DNA from: Dyella sp. RRB7
Lineage (GTDB): Bacteria > Pseudomonadota > Gammaproteobacteria > Xanthomonadales > Rhodanobacteraceae
Assembly (NCBI RefSeq): GCF_022761115.1
Contig: NZ_JAKWJS010000003.1
Location: forward strand, 248,001-312,000
DNA length: 64,000 nucleotides
Reading direction: 5' to 3'
Numbering within the stretch: position 1 is the stretch's first letter; each line of letters begins with the position of its first letter. The translations under genes and the position numbers were made by a program. A model generated the notes under the pieces. It was not told the DNA's origin. It saw only the letters and a list, made by a program, of their open reading frames with translations, and did not search any database. Below, one piece after another: positions 47,103-55,646 of the stretch.

Positions 47103-48469
47103 GCGGGATCCGACTTGCTGCCCGATTTGTTGCCCGACTTGCCGGCCGGCTTGCGTCGGCGACGCTTGCGTGGCGAGGGCACCGCGGCGACTTCGCCAGC
47201 CGGGCCCTGCGGCGCACTGCCGGTCAAGGCAGCGGCAAGCGTCTCATGGGGCAATTGCTGGGCATGCGCCCACCACTGCCCCAACTCGCGGATCGCCGGC
47301 GACTCGGCGGCACGCAACAACAGGAAATCGAACGCGGCACGGAAACGCGGATGCGCCATCAGCCGGAACACGCGCTTGCGCTGCACCTGCTCGAAACGTG
47401 GCTGCAGCGACCAGATCTCTTCCATGGTGAGGGTGAAGCGGCGCGGGATCGCCACGCGCTGGCACTGCTCGCCCACCACCTGCGCGGCGGCACGATCCCA
47501 GGCGGCTGCGCTCTCCATGCCCTTGGTCGTCCAGGTGTGCGCCAGATCGCGCACCTCACCCCACAACAGCACGGCAAACAGGAATGCCGGCGTGACCGAC
47601 TTGCCTTCGGCGACGCGCGCATCGGTATTGGCCAGGCCCTGCTCGATCAAGGCACGCAAGGCCTCGTCGCCGCGCTTGAGCGCGCGCGCGGTGGCTGGGA
47701 ACATGAACTTCAGCAAGCCACTCCGTTCAAGCAGATGGAAGCTCTTGAGGCCGTTGCCGGCCAGGAACATCTTGAGCGACTCGTCGAACAGGCGCGCCGG
47801 TGCGGCATCGGCCAGCAGCGGCCCCAGCTCGGCGAACGGCGCGGACGCCGCCGCGTCGATGCGGAAACCAAGCTTGGCCGCCAGGCGCACCGCACGCAGC
47901 ATGCGCACCGGGTCTTCGCGATAGCGGGTGGCCGGATCGCCGATCAGGTGCAGCACGCGATCTTCCACGTCCTGCATGCCGCCGACGTAATCGCGCACCG
48001 AGAAATCGCTGATGTCGTAGTAGAGCGCATTGACGCGGAAGTCGCGCCTGATGGCGTCTTCCTCGATGGTGCCCCATACGTTGTCGCGCACGATGCGGCC
48101 GTCGACGATATGGCGGTCACCTTCGCCTTCTTCCTCGCCGGTGCCACGGAAGGTGGCCACCTCGATGATCTCCGGCCCGTAGACCACATGGGCCAGGCGG
48201 AAGCGACGGCCGATCAGGCGCGAGTTGCGGAAAAGCTTCTTCACCTCGTCCGGCGTCGCATTGGTGGCGACGTCGAAATCCTTGGGGTGTCCGCCAAGCA
48301 GCAGGTCGCGCACGGCGCCGCCGACCAGATAGGCCTGGTAGCCGGCCTCGTTGAGGCGGTACAGCACGCGCAAAGCGGCCTTGCTGATGTTCTTGCGCGA
48401 AATCACGTGCTGCTCGCGCGGAATGATGCGCAGTGCAGGCGTAGTGGTGGTCCTTGCGTCGTGATTCAA
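47099..48469 (-). CDS. pcnB: Poly(A) polymerase I
   Basis: 456-residue nucleotidyltransferase that adds 3' poly(A) to RNA and promotes decay. The active site is YLVGGAVRDLLLGG with HPKDFDVATNA, followed by RLIGRRFRLAHV and RRDFRVNALYYD. The C-terminus is a basic tail (RKRRRRKPAGKSGNKSGSK). No ATG lies near the conserved start. TTG at 48469 with AAGGA upstream is preferred over the frame extension to 48619, which crosses the tRNA-Glu promoter region. Confidence 0.92.
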   Translation of the reverse strand: MNHDARTTTTPALRIIPREQHVISRKNISKAALRVLYRLNEAGYQAYLVGGAVRDLLLGGHPKDFDVATNATPDEVKKLFRNSRLIGRRFRLAHVVYGPEIIEVATFRGTGEEEGEGDRHIVDGRIVRDNVWGTIEEDAIRRDFRVNALYYDISDFSVRDYVGGMQDVEDRVLHLIGDPATRYREDPVRMLRAVRLAAKLGFRIDAAASAPFAELGPLLADAAPARLFDESLKMFLAGNGLKSFHLLERSGLLKFMFPATARALKRGDEALRALIEQGLANTDARVAEGKSVTPAFLFAVLLWGEVRDLAHTWTTKGMESAAAWDRAAAQVVGEQCQRVAIPRRFTLTMEEIWSLQPRFEQVQRKRVFRLMAHPRFRAAFDFLLLRAAESPAIRELGQWWAHAQQLPHETLAAALTGSAPQGPAGEVAAVPSPRKRRRRKPAGKSGNKSGSKSDPA

Positions 48470-48603
48470 GCGGTAGGGATCCTTGCGGGCGCGGTGGCGC
48501 CATTCAAAGCGAAATCGCGACGCCAGGCGCCGCGTCCACTCCCGCCGTGGCCCCAGGGAGCTGACGGGACTGTTTCGCACGGAGGGACCATGCGTCCCGG
48601 GCA

Positions 48604-48631
48604 TTGCCGGGCGAAACAATTTCGCTATACT
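48604..48631 (+). promoter_or_regulatory. Sigma-70 promoter for tRNA-Glu
   Basis: TTGCCG, 16-bp spacer, TATACT (48626-48631), about 20 nt before the tRNA 5' end. Confidence 0.65.
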
Positions 48632-48651
48632 AGCGCGCTCCGGTGCATTTC

Positions 48652-48727
48652 GCTCCCTTCGTCTAGTGGCCTAGGACACCGCCCTCTCAAGGCGGGAACA
48701 CGAGTTCGAACCTCGTAGGGAGCGCCA
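48652..48727 (+). tRNA. tRNA-Glu (anticodon CTC)
   Basis: 76-nt cloverleaf with encoded CCA. The acceptor stem GCTCCCT pairs with AGGGAGC; the D-arm resembles E. coli tRNA-Glu; the anticodon stem CCGCC/GGCGG encloses CTCTCAA, giving anticodon CTC; the T-arm contains GTTCGAACC. The CTC isoacceptor is absent from many gammaproteobacteria, which read GAG with the TTC tRNA. Confidence 0.95.
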
Positions 48728-48776
48728 CTTCCGGCCTGGCAAGGCCCCGGCTCATTCTAAACAGGCACGCGACAGT

Positions 48777-49100
48777 ATGACTTTTGTCGTTACCGACAAC
48801 TGCATCAAGTGCAAATACACCGACTGTGTCGAGGTTTGTCCAGTCGACGCCTTCCACGAAGGCCCCAACTTCCTGGTGATCAATCCGGACGAGTGCATTG
48901 ACTGCACCCTGTGCGAGCCGGAGTGCCCGATCAACGCCATCTACCCCGAGGACGACGTGCCCGCCGGGCAGGAATCGTTCGTGGCGCTGAATGCGGAGCT
49001 GGCCAAGAGCTGGCCGGTGATCACCGAGCGCAAGGACGGCCTGGCTGACGCCAAGGCATGGGAAAACAAGCCCGGCAAGCTCGACCTGCTGGAGCGTTGA
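48777..49100 (+). CDS. fdxA: Ferredoxin FdxA (7Fe type)
   Basis: 107-residue ferredoxin. The N-terminal [18 protein letters not shown] and [16 protein letters not shown] supply ligands for one [3Fe-4S] and one [4Fe-4S] cluster, as in Azotobacter FdI. The C-terminal extension (to LDLLER) is typical of this type. It lies 49 nt after tRNA-Glu and may be co-transcribed with it. It ends at the bidirectional terminator. Confidence 0.96.
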   Translation: MTFVVTDNCIKCKYTDCVEVCPVDAFHEGPNFLVINPDECIDCTLCEPECPINAIYPEDDVPAGQESFVALNAELAKSWPVITERKDGLADAKAWENKPGKLDLLER

Positions 49101-49149
49101 ACTCCCCCACTGCCGGCCAGGTGAACCCCGCCTGACGCGCATACAAGAA

Positions 49150-49175
49150 AACGCCGCCCAAGGGCGGCGTTTTTT
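49150..49175. terminator. Bidirectional rho-independent terminator between fdxA and bamC
   Basis: AACGCCGCCC (49150-49159) pairs with GGGCGGCGTT (49162-49171). Downstream for fdxA is a T-run to 49175; for the convergent bamC the complement of AAGAAA provides TTTCTT. Confidence 0.88.
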
Positions 49176-49194
49176 ATGGCTGCGCGGGCCCGGC

Positions 49195-49788
49195 TCAGCT
49201 GCCGCCCAGGCGACCCTTGAGCGTATCGACCACCTTGGCCACCGCGGCGGCGTCGCCCTGGGCGCGCACTTCGCTGGCCTTGACACCACTGTTGCCGACG
49301 GTCAGCTGGACCTGATGCGGCGCGGCACCCGGAGCATCAGCCGTCTGCTTGGACTTGCCGTTGAACATGCTGCTGAAGAAGCCCTTCTTCTCGGTGGGCA
49401 GGTCCGAAGCCACCACGCTCAGCGTGTAGGTGTGGGCGTCGTCGTCATGCGCCAGCACCTGGCCGATATCGCCATTCTCCAGCGCCTGGCCGACACGGCG
49501 ATAGGTGTTGTCGATGGTGTCATTGATCACGAAACCGTCCGCGATCACGCCGCCCCCCTTGCCGAAGCGGGCGGTGGCGCCATTGGCGGTCGGGTTGTTG
49601 GCACCCGGCTCGGGGATCACCAGCGCGGCGCTGGTGGACGGGGTATCCAGTCCCGGCGGGATCTCGAGCGGTGTTTCCTGTTTGGCGGTTTCCCAGGCTT
49701 TCTGCGAACGGAACATGCCGCAGCCGGAGAGCAACAAGGCAGACAAGGCCAGGACCGGCAGGGCCACCACAAGCGGGTTTTTCTTCAT
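49195..49788 (-). CDS. bamC: Outer-membrane assembly lipoprotein BamC (short form)
   Basis: 197-residue lipoprotein with lipobox LSGC (acyl-Cys23). The BamC-type proline-rich segment PLEIPPGLD binds BamD in E. coli. One C-terminal helix-grip-like domain (about 85-195: VINDTIDNTYRRVGQAL, VDTLKGRL) follows. E. coli BamC is about 344 residues with two such domains, so this is a one-domain form. Position directly after dapA, as in E. coli, supports the call. It acts in the periplasm as part of the Bam complex. Confidence 0.82.
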   Translation of the reverse strand: MKKNPLVVALPVLALSALLLSGCGMFRSQKAWETAKQETPLEIPPGLDTPSTSAALVIPEPGANNPTANGATARFGKGGGVIADGFVINDTIDNTYRRVGQALENGDIGQVLAHDDDAHTYTLSVVASDLPTEKKGFFSSMFNGKSKQTADAPGAAPHQVQLTVGNSGVKASEVRAQGDAAAVAKVVDTLKGRLGGS

Positions 49789-49827
49789 GTAAGCAGATTC
49801 CGTAGGAGTATCAGTAGCCCGAAAACA

Positions 49828-50721
49828 TCAGGCCGCATTCGCCAAGGATGCCAGACCTGCCAGCGCTTCGCTCAGGCGCGTGCGGTCGGGACCATCCTCC
49901 AATTCAACCAAAGGCAGGCGCGGCGCCGCCAAACCCAGCCCCAAGGAAGGCAGCCCAGCCTTCACGGCGATCGGATTCGGCGCGCAGTTGAGCGCCTCCA
50001 CCAACGGCGCCAGCGCCGCGTTGCAGCGCTGCGCCTCCAGCCGGTCGCCCGCCGTGGCCGCATCGCACAACATGCGAAACGCACGAGGCACCAGATTGGC
50101 TACCACCGAGATGGTACCCGCGCCCCCCGCCAGCATGGCCTTGGCCGCCGTACCGTCGTCACCGGAGAGATAGACGAAATCCGGGCGCGCAAGTTCCGCA
50201 TTGGCCCGAATACGCTCGTCGCTGCTCAGGGCGTCCTTGATGCCCACGATGGCCGGGTGCTCGCGCAGCAGCGCCACGGTCGCGGGCAGCAAATCACAGG
50301 CGGTGCGCGTCGGCACGTTGTACAGCAGCACCGGCAGGCCACCGTGCTCGGCCACTTCCAGGAAGTGCCGGCGCAGGCCCTCCTGGGTGGGCCGCACGTA
50401 ATAAGGGGCGACCACCAGTGCCGCGTCGGCGCCCAGCGCCTTCGCGCGACGGGTAAGCGCCACCGTCTTGGCCGTGCCGGCCTCGCCGGTGCCGGCGATG
50501 ACCGGGATACGCCCCGCCACGCGCTCTACCGCAAAGGCCAGCAGGCGGTCGTATTCCTCGTGCTCAAGCATGTGCGCCTCGCCGGTGGACCCGGCCACGA
50601 CCACGCCTTCCGTGCCGCCCTCGAGCTGGTAGTCGAGCAGCCGCCCGAAAGCCGCCAGATCGAGTGCACCGTCCGCCGCGAACGGCGTCACCAGTGCACA
50701 GATGCTTCCACGAATGTTCAA
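49828..50721 (-). CDS. dapA: 4-hydroxy-tetrahydrodipicolinate synthase
   Basis: 297-residue lysine/diaminopimelate pathway enzyme. GTEGVVVAGSTGEAHML, the catalytic Tyr in LLYNVPTRT and the Schiff-base Lys in IVGIKDALSS are present. The start is TTG at 50721 with GGAGCGG upstream and gives the normal N-terminus NIRGSICALVTPF. The long frame to 51480 crosses the divergent gcvR and is rejected. It shares a divergent 120-bp region with gcvR. Confidence 0.95.
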   Translation of the reverse strand: MNIRGSICALVTPFAADGALDLAAFGRLLDYQLEGGTEGVVVAGSTGEAHMLEHEEYDRLLAFAVERVAGRIPVIAGTGEAGTAKTVALTRRAKALGADAALVVAPYYVRPTQEGLRRHFLEVAEHGGLPVLLYNVPTRTACDLLPATVALLREHPAIVGIKDALSSDERIRANAELARPDFVYLSGDDGTAAKAMLAGGAGTISVVANLVPRAFRMLCDAATAGDRLEAQRCNAALAPLVEALNCAPNPIAVKAGLPSLGLGLAAPRLPLVELEDGPDRTRLSEALAGLASLANAA

Positions 50722-50750
50722 GACCCGCTCCGGCCAAAATCCAGCCCTGC

Positions 50751-50780
50751 ATATTACTTGCGGCTTTGCAGGGGCGACAA
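50751..50780 (-). promoter_or_regulatory. Sigma-70 promoter for dapA-bamC
   Basis: On the minus strand TTGTCG, 18-bp spacer, TAATAT, with the transcript start about 23 nt before the dapA TTG. Confidence 0.6.
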
Positions 50781-50841
50781 GTAAGCTCGGAGGGTCAAGC
50801 GCCACCCCGCGGCGTGCGGGGATTGCCACAGGTGGATCCCC

Positions 50842-51399
50842 TTGAACCGTTCTTCCGCGCGTACCAGCAGTGACAACCAATTGCTGATCCAGACGCTGAC
50901 CCCTTCCCCGCGCACCCCCTTGCTCAACCTGGCCCGGCGCATCGCCGAGGCGGGCTGCAACCTGGCCGATGCCCGCGTGGCGACGCTGGGCACCGATACG
51001 TCGCTGACCCTGCTGGCCACCGGCGCCTGGGATGCCGTGGCCAAGCTGGAATCGGCCCTGACCAAGCTGGCGCGCGACGAGGAGCTGCGGCTGGTCCACT
51101 ACCGCACCGGCCCGCGCGAGCATCACTCGCACCTGCTGCCCTACCTGGTCGAAGTGATCTCGGCCGACCGCCCGGGCATCCTGGTGAAGATCATCGACTT
51201 CTTCGATCGCCGCGACATCGTGATCGAGCAGCTCAGCTCGATGCGCTACCAGGCCATGCAGACGGGAGCGGAGATGTTCCAGGCGCAGATCACCATCGGC
51301 ATTCCCGCGGCGACCCATATCGCGGCGCTGCGCGATGATTTCCTGGAGTTCTGCGATGGCCTGAACCTTGACGCCATCATGGACCCGGTCAAGTTCTGA
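50842..51399 (+). CDS. gcvR: ACT-domain protein, GcvR-type glycine-cleavage regulator
   Basis: 185-residue protein with two ACT domains (about 14-90 and 100-180). The second begins LVEVISADRPGILVKIIDFF and contains IVIEQLSSMRYQ. GcvR in E. coli binds GcvA to repress the glycine-cleavage operon. The start is TTG at 50842 with GGTGG upstream. The order gcvR-bcp next to dapA matches E. coli. The regulatory role here is inferred because gcv genes are not in the window. Confidence 0.85.
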   Translation: MNRSSARTSSDNQLLIQTLTPSPRTPLLNLARRIAEAGCNLADARVATLGTDTSLTLLATGAWDAVAKLESALTKLARDEELRLVHYRTGPREHHSHLLPYLVEVISADRPGILVKIIDFFDRRDIVIEQLSSMRYQAMQTGAEMFQAQITIGIPAATHIAALRDDFLEFCDGLNLDAIMDPVKF

Positions 51400-51672
51400 G
51401 CCCTCGGCGCAGCGCCGGGGCGCGATTTTTGGCATCACCGCCGGGCTGTTGAGCATGCCTCCAGGCGACATGCCTTGCAAGGGCTGTTATCCGCCAAAAC
51501 AAGCGCTAGTCTCTGTCTCCAGGCAGCACCGGAGAACATGCATGCAGCAGGCGGGTCGAGCCGTACCGATCGCAGGGCACACGCCTGCCGCCCGCCTGCC
51601 AGCTGTCGCCGCCCTGCCCGTCCCGATCCCCCGTATGCAGTCGAAGCCCCTCGGGGCTTCGCAGGAGAACTC

Positions 51673-52134
51673 ATGCCCGAAGTCGGCAAAAAAGTCCCCA
51701 AGCTCAAAGGCCCGACCGGCGATGGCGGCGAGCTGAAACTCGACAGCCTCAAGGGCCAATGGGTGGTGGTGTACTTCTATCCGAAGGACAGCACGCCCGG
51801 TTGCACCAACGAAGCGAAAGACTTTCGCGACCTGTATCCGGCGTTCCACAAGCGCCATGCGCAAATCATCGGCGTCTCGCGCGATTCGGTGAAGTCCCAC
51901 GCCAATTTCGCCGCCAAGCAGGAACTGCCGTTCCCGCTCGTATCCGACCCCGAGGAAACCTGGTGCCAGGCCTTCGACGTGATCCACGAGAAGGTGCTGT
52001 ATGGAAAACGTCACATGGGTGTCGTACGAAGTACCTTCCTTATCGATCCCGAAGGCAGGCTGGTCCAGGAATGGCGCAACGTGAAAATTCCTGGCCACGC
52101 CCAGGCCGTGCTCGACGCCATCCCCGCCAAGTGA
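51673..52134 (+). CDS. bcp: Thioredoxin-dependent peroxiredoxin Bcp/PrxQ
   Basis: 153-residue PrxQ-type peroxiredoxin reducing hydroperoxides. The peroxidatic Cys is Cys44 in DSTPGCTNEAKDF. The Cys found at +5 in E. coli BCP is absent (Asp/Lys region). The position equivalent to the resolving Cys of Xylella PrxQ (in SHANFAAKQ) is Ala. Only Cys98 (ETWCQAF) remains. The ATG at 51673 has AGGAGA upstream. A longer frame from 51475 adds non-conserved residues. Confidence 0.93.
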   Translation: MPEVGKKVPKLKGPTGDGGELKLDSLKGQWVVVYFYPKDSTPGCTNEAKDFRDLYPAFHKRHAQIIGVSRDSVKSHANFAAKQELPFPLVSDPEETWCQAFDVIHEKVLYGKRHMGVVRSTFLIDPEGRLVQEWRNVKIPGHAQAVLDAIPAK

Positions 52135-52285
52135 CCCCTGACCGCCCTTCCCGCCGCGCTTTCGCCCATCCCGCCGGATGGACGCAAGGCGTGGTGCACG
52201 GCAATCCGGCCGACCCGGCCGGCTCCCCGCGGCATGCCGCATGCCGCGGTTCTTCCACCTCGCATCCTCAAGAGGTTCCTTCCGT

Positions 52286-53665
52286 ATGACCGGAAGCAAG
52301 CGCATCTACGCCCTCGACACCAATGTGTTGTTGCACGATCCGACCTCGCTGTTCCGCTTCGAGGAACACGATGTCTTCATTCCCATGACGGTGCTGGAAG
52401 AGCTGGACGAAAAGAAAAAAGGCGCGTCGGAAGTCTCGCGCAACGGCCGCCAGGTCAGCCGCTTTCTCAACGAGCTGATCGAGCGCGGCAATGGCCATGG
52501 CATCAGCAACGGCCTGGAACTGGCCAACCCGCAGGGCGTCAACCTCAAACGCGGCCTCGCGGTGGGCCGCCTGTATTTCCAGCAGCGCACCACCAACGGC
52601 CACGGCAAGGCCGACAACCAGATCCTGTCGGCGGTGATCGAACTGCGCGACGAGAATCCCGATAGCGCGGTGATCCTGGTCAGCAAGGACATCAACCTGC
52701 GCATCAAGGCCAAGATCTATGGCATTCATGCGGAGGATTACGAGAACGATCGGGCGCTGGACGATTTCGCGCTGTTGTACACCGGCTCGACCGAACTGAC
52801 CGAGGATTTCTGGGAGCGTCACCCGGAAGTGCAATCGTGGAACGAACGCGGCCGCACCTTCTACAAGGTGGCGCGGCACGATGACGAGGACTGGTATCCC
52901 AACCAGTGCCTGTTCCTGCCCGGCGACAACAGCGTGGAACTGCGCGTGCTGCACGTGGACGACGTCAAGGCCACGCTGGTGCTGCTGGACGATCACAGCC
53001 ACGCCAATCACGCCGTCTGGGGCATCGCGGCGCGCAATCGCGAGCAGAACTTCGCGCTCAACGTGCTGATGGACCCGGATGTGGATTTCGTCACCCTGCT
53101 CGGCACCGCCGGCACCGGCAAGACCCTGCTGGCACTGGCGGCGGGCCTGGCGCAGGTGATGGACCAGCAGCGCTATCGCGAGATCATCATGACCCGCGCC
53201 ACCGTCTCGGTCGGCGAGGACATCGGCTTCCTGCCGGGCACGGAGGAAGAAAAGATGACGCCGTGGATGGGCGCGCTTACCGATAACCTCGAAGTGCTGG
53301 CCAACCCCGAGGAAGGCGGCAGCTGGGGGCGCCAGGCCACCAACGACCTGCTTGCCTCGCGCATCAAGATCCGCTCGCTGAACTTCATGCGCGGACGCAC
53401 CTTCCTCTCGCGCTACCTGATCATCGACGAGGCGCAGAACCTTACGCCCAAGCAGATGAAGACGCTGATCACCCGCGCCGGCCCCGGCACCAAGATCGTC
53501 TGCCTGGGCAACGTGGAGCAGATCGACACGCCCTACCTCACCGAAACCACCTCCGGCCTCACCTATGCGGTGGACCGCTTCAAGCACTGGGACCATTCGG
53601 CGCATATCACCTTGCGGCGCGGTGAACGTTCGCGGCTGGCGGATTTTGCCTCGGAGGCGCTGTAA
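52286..53665 (+). CDS. PIN domain-PhoH family ATPase
   Basis: 459-residue fusion. An N-terminal PIN-type RNase domain ([33 protein letters not shown]; about 1-145) precedes a C-terminal PhoH ATPase (about 240-459). The ATPase has Walker [32 protein letters not shown] and Walker [18 protein letters not shown]-PhoH proteins are proposed RNA helicase-nucleases. The start at 52286 follows an AAGAGG. It is 9 nt upstream of thiD. Confidence 0.92.
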   Translation: MTGSKRIYALDTNVLLHDPTSLFRFEEHDVFIPMTVLEELDEKKKGASEVSRNGRQVSRFLNELIERGNGHGISNGLELANPQGVNLKRGLAVGRLYFQQRTTNGHGKADNQILSAVIELRDENPDSAVILVSKDINLRIKAKIYGIHAEDYENDRALDDFALLYTGSTELTEDFWERHPEVQSWNERGRTFYKVARHDDEDWYPNQCLFLPGDNSVELRVLHVDDVKATLVLLDDHSHANHAVWGIAARNREQNFALNVLMDPDVDFVTLLGTAGTGKTLLALAAGLAQVMDQQRYREIIMTRATVSVGEDIGFLPGTEEEKMTPWMGALTDNLEVLANPEEGGSWGRQATNDLLASRIKIRSLNFMRGRTFLSRYLIIDEAQNLTPKQMKTLITRAGPGTKIVCLGNVEQIDTPYLTETTSGLTYAVDRFKHWDHSAHITLRRGERSRLADFASEAL

Positions 53666-53674
53666 GCTCCGCGC

Positions 53675-54460
53675 ATGCCTCGTACCGCACCACCGATCGC
53701 CCTCACCATCGCCGGCTCCGACTCCGGCGGTGGTGCGGGCATCCAGGCCGACCTCAAGACCTTCCATGCACGTGGCGTGCATGGCCTGTCGGTGATCGCG
53801 GCCATCACCTCGCAGAACACGCGCGGCGTCACCGCTGTGCATGCGGTGCCGTTGAAACACATCCGCAGCCAGCTCGCCGCCGTGTTCGATGATTTCCCGA
53901 TCGGCGCGGTGAAGACCGGCATGCTCGGCACCGCCGCCGTGGTCCGGCTGGTGGCGAACGAGATGCGCGCGCGCAAGCCTGCCTGGCTGGTGGTCGATCC
54001 GGTGATGATCGCCACCAGTGGCGCGCGCCTGCTGGATGCCGATGCGGTAGAGGCCACGGTGGAGGAGCTGATCCCGCTCGCCGACGTGCTCACGCCCAAT
54101 CTGCCCGAGGCGGAAGCCCTGCTGGGTCGCAAGCTGGGTACCCCGCAGGACTATGACGATGCCGGCGAGGCGCTGCTTGGTCTTGGCGCCGGCAGCGTTT
54201 TGCTCAAGGGCGGCCATGCCGATGAGCGCGAGGTGGTCGACCGTTTTTACGACGCTCGCGGCATGATGGAGCTGCGCCATCCACGCTTGCCCATCGAGGG
54301 GCATGGCACCGGCTGCACCCTGGCCTCGGCGATCGCCGCCGAGCTGGCCAAGGGGCAGGCGCCCCGCTCCGCCATACGCCGCGCGGTGGCCTACGTGCAT
54401 CGCGCACTGGCCCGCGGTTACCGTCCCGGCGGTGGACTCGCGCACGTGCTCGGCCACTGA
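53675..54460 (+). CDS. thiD: Hydroxymethylpyrimidine / phosphomethylpyrimidine kinase
   Basis: 261-residue ribokinase-fold kinase of thiamine synthesis. It shows [36 protein letters not shown] and the C-terminal anion hole [14 protein letters not shown]. The active-site Cys within that motif is conserved. It probably shares transcription with the upstream PhoH-family gene. No TPP riboswitch was seen upstream. Confidence 0.95.
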   Translation: MPRTAPPIALTIAGSDSGGGAGIQADLKTFHARGVHGLSVIAAITSQNTRGVTAVHAVPLKHIRSQLAAVFDDFPIGAVKTGMLGTAAVVRLVANEMRARKPAWLVVDPVMIATSGARLLDADAVEATVEELIPLADVLTPNLPEAEALLGRKLGTPQDYDDAGEALLGLGAGSVLLKGGHADEREVVDRFYDARGMMELRHPRLPIEGHGTGCTLASAIAAELAKGQAPRSAIRRAVAYVHRALARGYRPGGGLAHVLGH

Positions 54461-54549
54461 ACCCGCACGTCAGCTGAACCAGATCAAAGGGGAGCGCTGG
54501 CCAGGGGGTAGAATGAGCGCTTCCGTCCCACGGCCGCGCCCCTAAGTCC

Positions 54550-55494
54550 ATGATCCTTGCCCCGCGCCTCGTCCTGCTGATCCTGTTCCTGCTGTTCGCG
54601 TTCTGTGTGCTGCTGGTGCACCTGCGCGGCCGTGCCAAGCTGCGTTTCGACCGCCAGCTGGTGGACCACTCGGCAGTGTTCGCGCCATACAACCTGCTGA
54701 TGTACGCCTTCTCGGCCGTACCGGCGCGCCCCATCCTGGATCGTCGCGGCTTTCCGCAGCTCGACCTGCTGCAGGCGAACTGGCAGACCATTCGCGAAGA
54801 GGCCATGCACCTGTTCGACGAGGGTTATATCCGCGCATCCGAGAAAAGCAACGACGCCAGCTTCAACAGCTTCTTCAAGCAGGGCTGGAAGCGCTTTTAC
54901 CTGAAGTGGTACGGCGAACCGCTCGCTTCCGCCGAGACGCTGTGCCCCAAGACGGTGGCCCTGCTCAACTCGATCCCCAGCATCAAGGCGGCCATGTTTG
55001 CCCTGCTTCCGCCCGGCAGCAAGCTCAATCCGCACCGCGATCCGTTTGCCGGTTCGCTGCGTTACCACCTGGGCCTGATCACGCCAAACTCGGAAGACTG
55101 CCGCATCTTCGTCGATGGCGAGATGCACAGCTGGGGTGACGGCAAGGACGTGGTGTTCGACGAAACCTACGTGCACTGGGCCGAGAACCGCACCGACCAG
55201 ACCCGCGTGATCCTGTTCGCCGACGTGGAGCGCCCGCTGCGCACGCGCTGGATGAGCGCCATCAATCATCGTGTCGGCGCGTTCATGGGCAAGATCACCG
55301 CGTCGCCCAATACCGAATCGCCCGAGGAAAAAACCGGTTTCGTCAACCGCGTGTTCGCGCTCAACCAGCGCAGCCGCGAGCGCAACCGCGCCTTCAAGAA
55401 GAAGCACCCCAAGCTGTTCCGCGCCGTGAAGTACGTGGGCATGCTGCTGCTGATCTGGATCATCTTCCTCGCGCCCTGGCCGTTCTTCCGCTGA
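54550..55494 (+). CDS. lpxO: Aspartyl/asparaginyl beta-hydroxylase family, LpxO-like lipid A hydroxylase
   Basis: 314-residue Fe(II)/2-oxoglutarate enzyme. An N-terminal membrane anchor (about 6-25) and a C-terminal membrane segment (about 296-313) flank the catalytic domain. Iron ligands are in NPHRDPF (His and Asp) and ETYVHWAENRT (His); RYHLGLI and RVILFADV are conserved. LpxO hydroxylates the secondary acyl chain of lipid A at the inner membrane. A TAGAAT -10 lies about 35 nt before the ATG. Confidence 0.87.
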   Translation: MILAPRLVLLILFLLFAFCVLLVHLRGRAKLRFDRQLVDHSAVFAPYNLLMYAFSAVPARPILDRRGFPQLDLLQANWQTIREEAMHLFDEGYIRASEKSNDASFNSFFKQGWKRFYLKWYGEPLASAETLCPKTVALLNSIPSIKAAMFALLPPGSKLNPHRDPFAGSLRYHLGLITPNSEDCRIFVDGEMHSWGDGKDVVFDETYVHWAENRTDQTRVILFADVERPLRTRWMSAINHRVGAFMGKITASPNTESPEEKTGFVNRVFALNQRSRERNRAFKKKHPKLFRAVKYVGMLLLIWIIFLAPWPFFR

Positions 55495-55598
55495 ACGTTC
55501 CAAGCCGCTGGCCCACGATGCCGTAGCGGTTGATCGCCTGGCCCGGCGGGCCGCACGAAGGTGCGCCGCATCGATGGCGGCACCGGGAAAACACGGCA

Positions 55599-55629
55599 CA
55601 AAAAAAAGCCCCTCTCCAACGAGAGGGGC
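55599..55629 (-). terminator. Rho-independent terminator of the NAD-isocitrate dehydrogenase gene
   Basis: GCCCCTCTC (55608-55616) and GAGAGGGGC (55621-55629), loop CAAC. On the minus strand an eight-T run follows. In the plus direction only TTT follows, so it acts mainly on the minus-strand gene, though lpxO also ends facing it. Confidence 0.88.
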
Positions 55630-55646
55630 TTTCTGCGAACGAAGAC

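Noticed and set aside
50722-51480. Upstream extension of dapA to 51480
   Set aside because: It is antisense to gcvR; the TTG at 50721 with a good Shine-Dalgarno gives the conserved N-terminus.
53560-53675. Possible thiamine riboswitch upstream of thiD
   Set aside because: Only 9 nt separate thiD from the PhoH-family gene and no THI-box elements were seen.
52268-54457. 729-codon minus-strand frame opposite the PIN-PhoH gene and thiD
   Set aside because: It spans two well-supported genes on the other strand and has no domain features.
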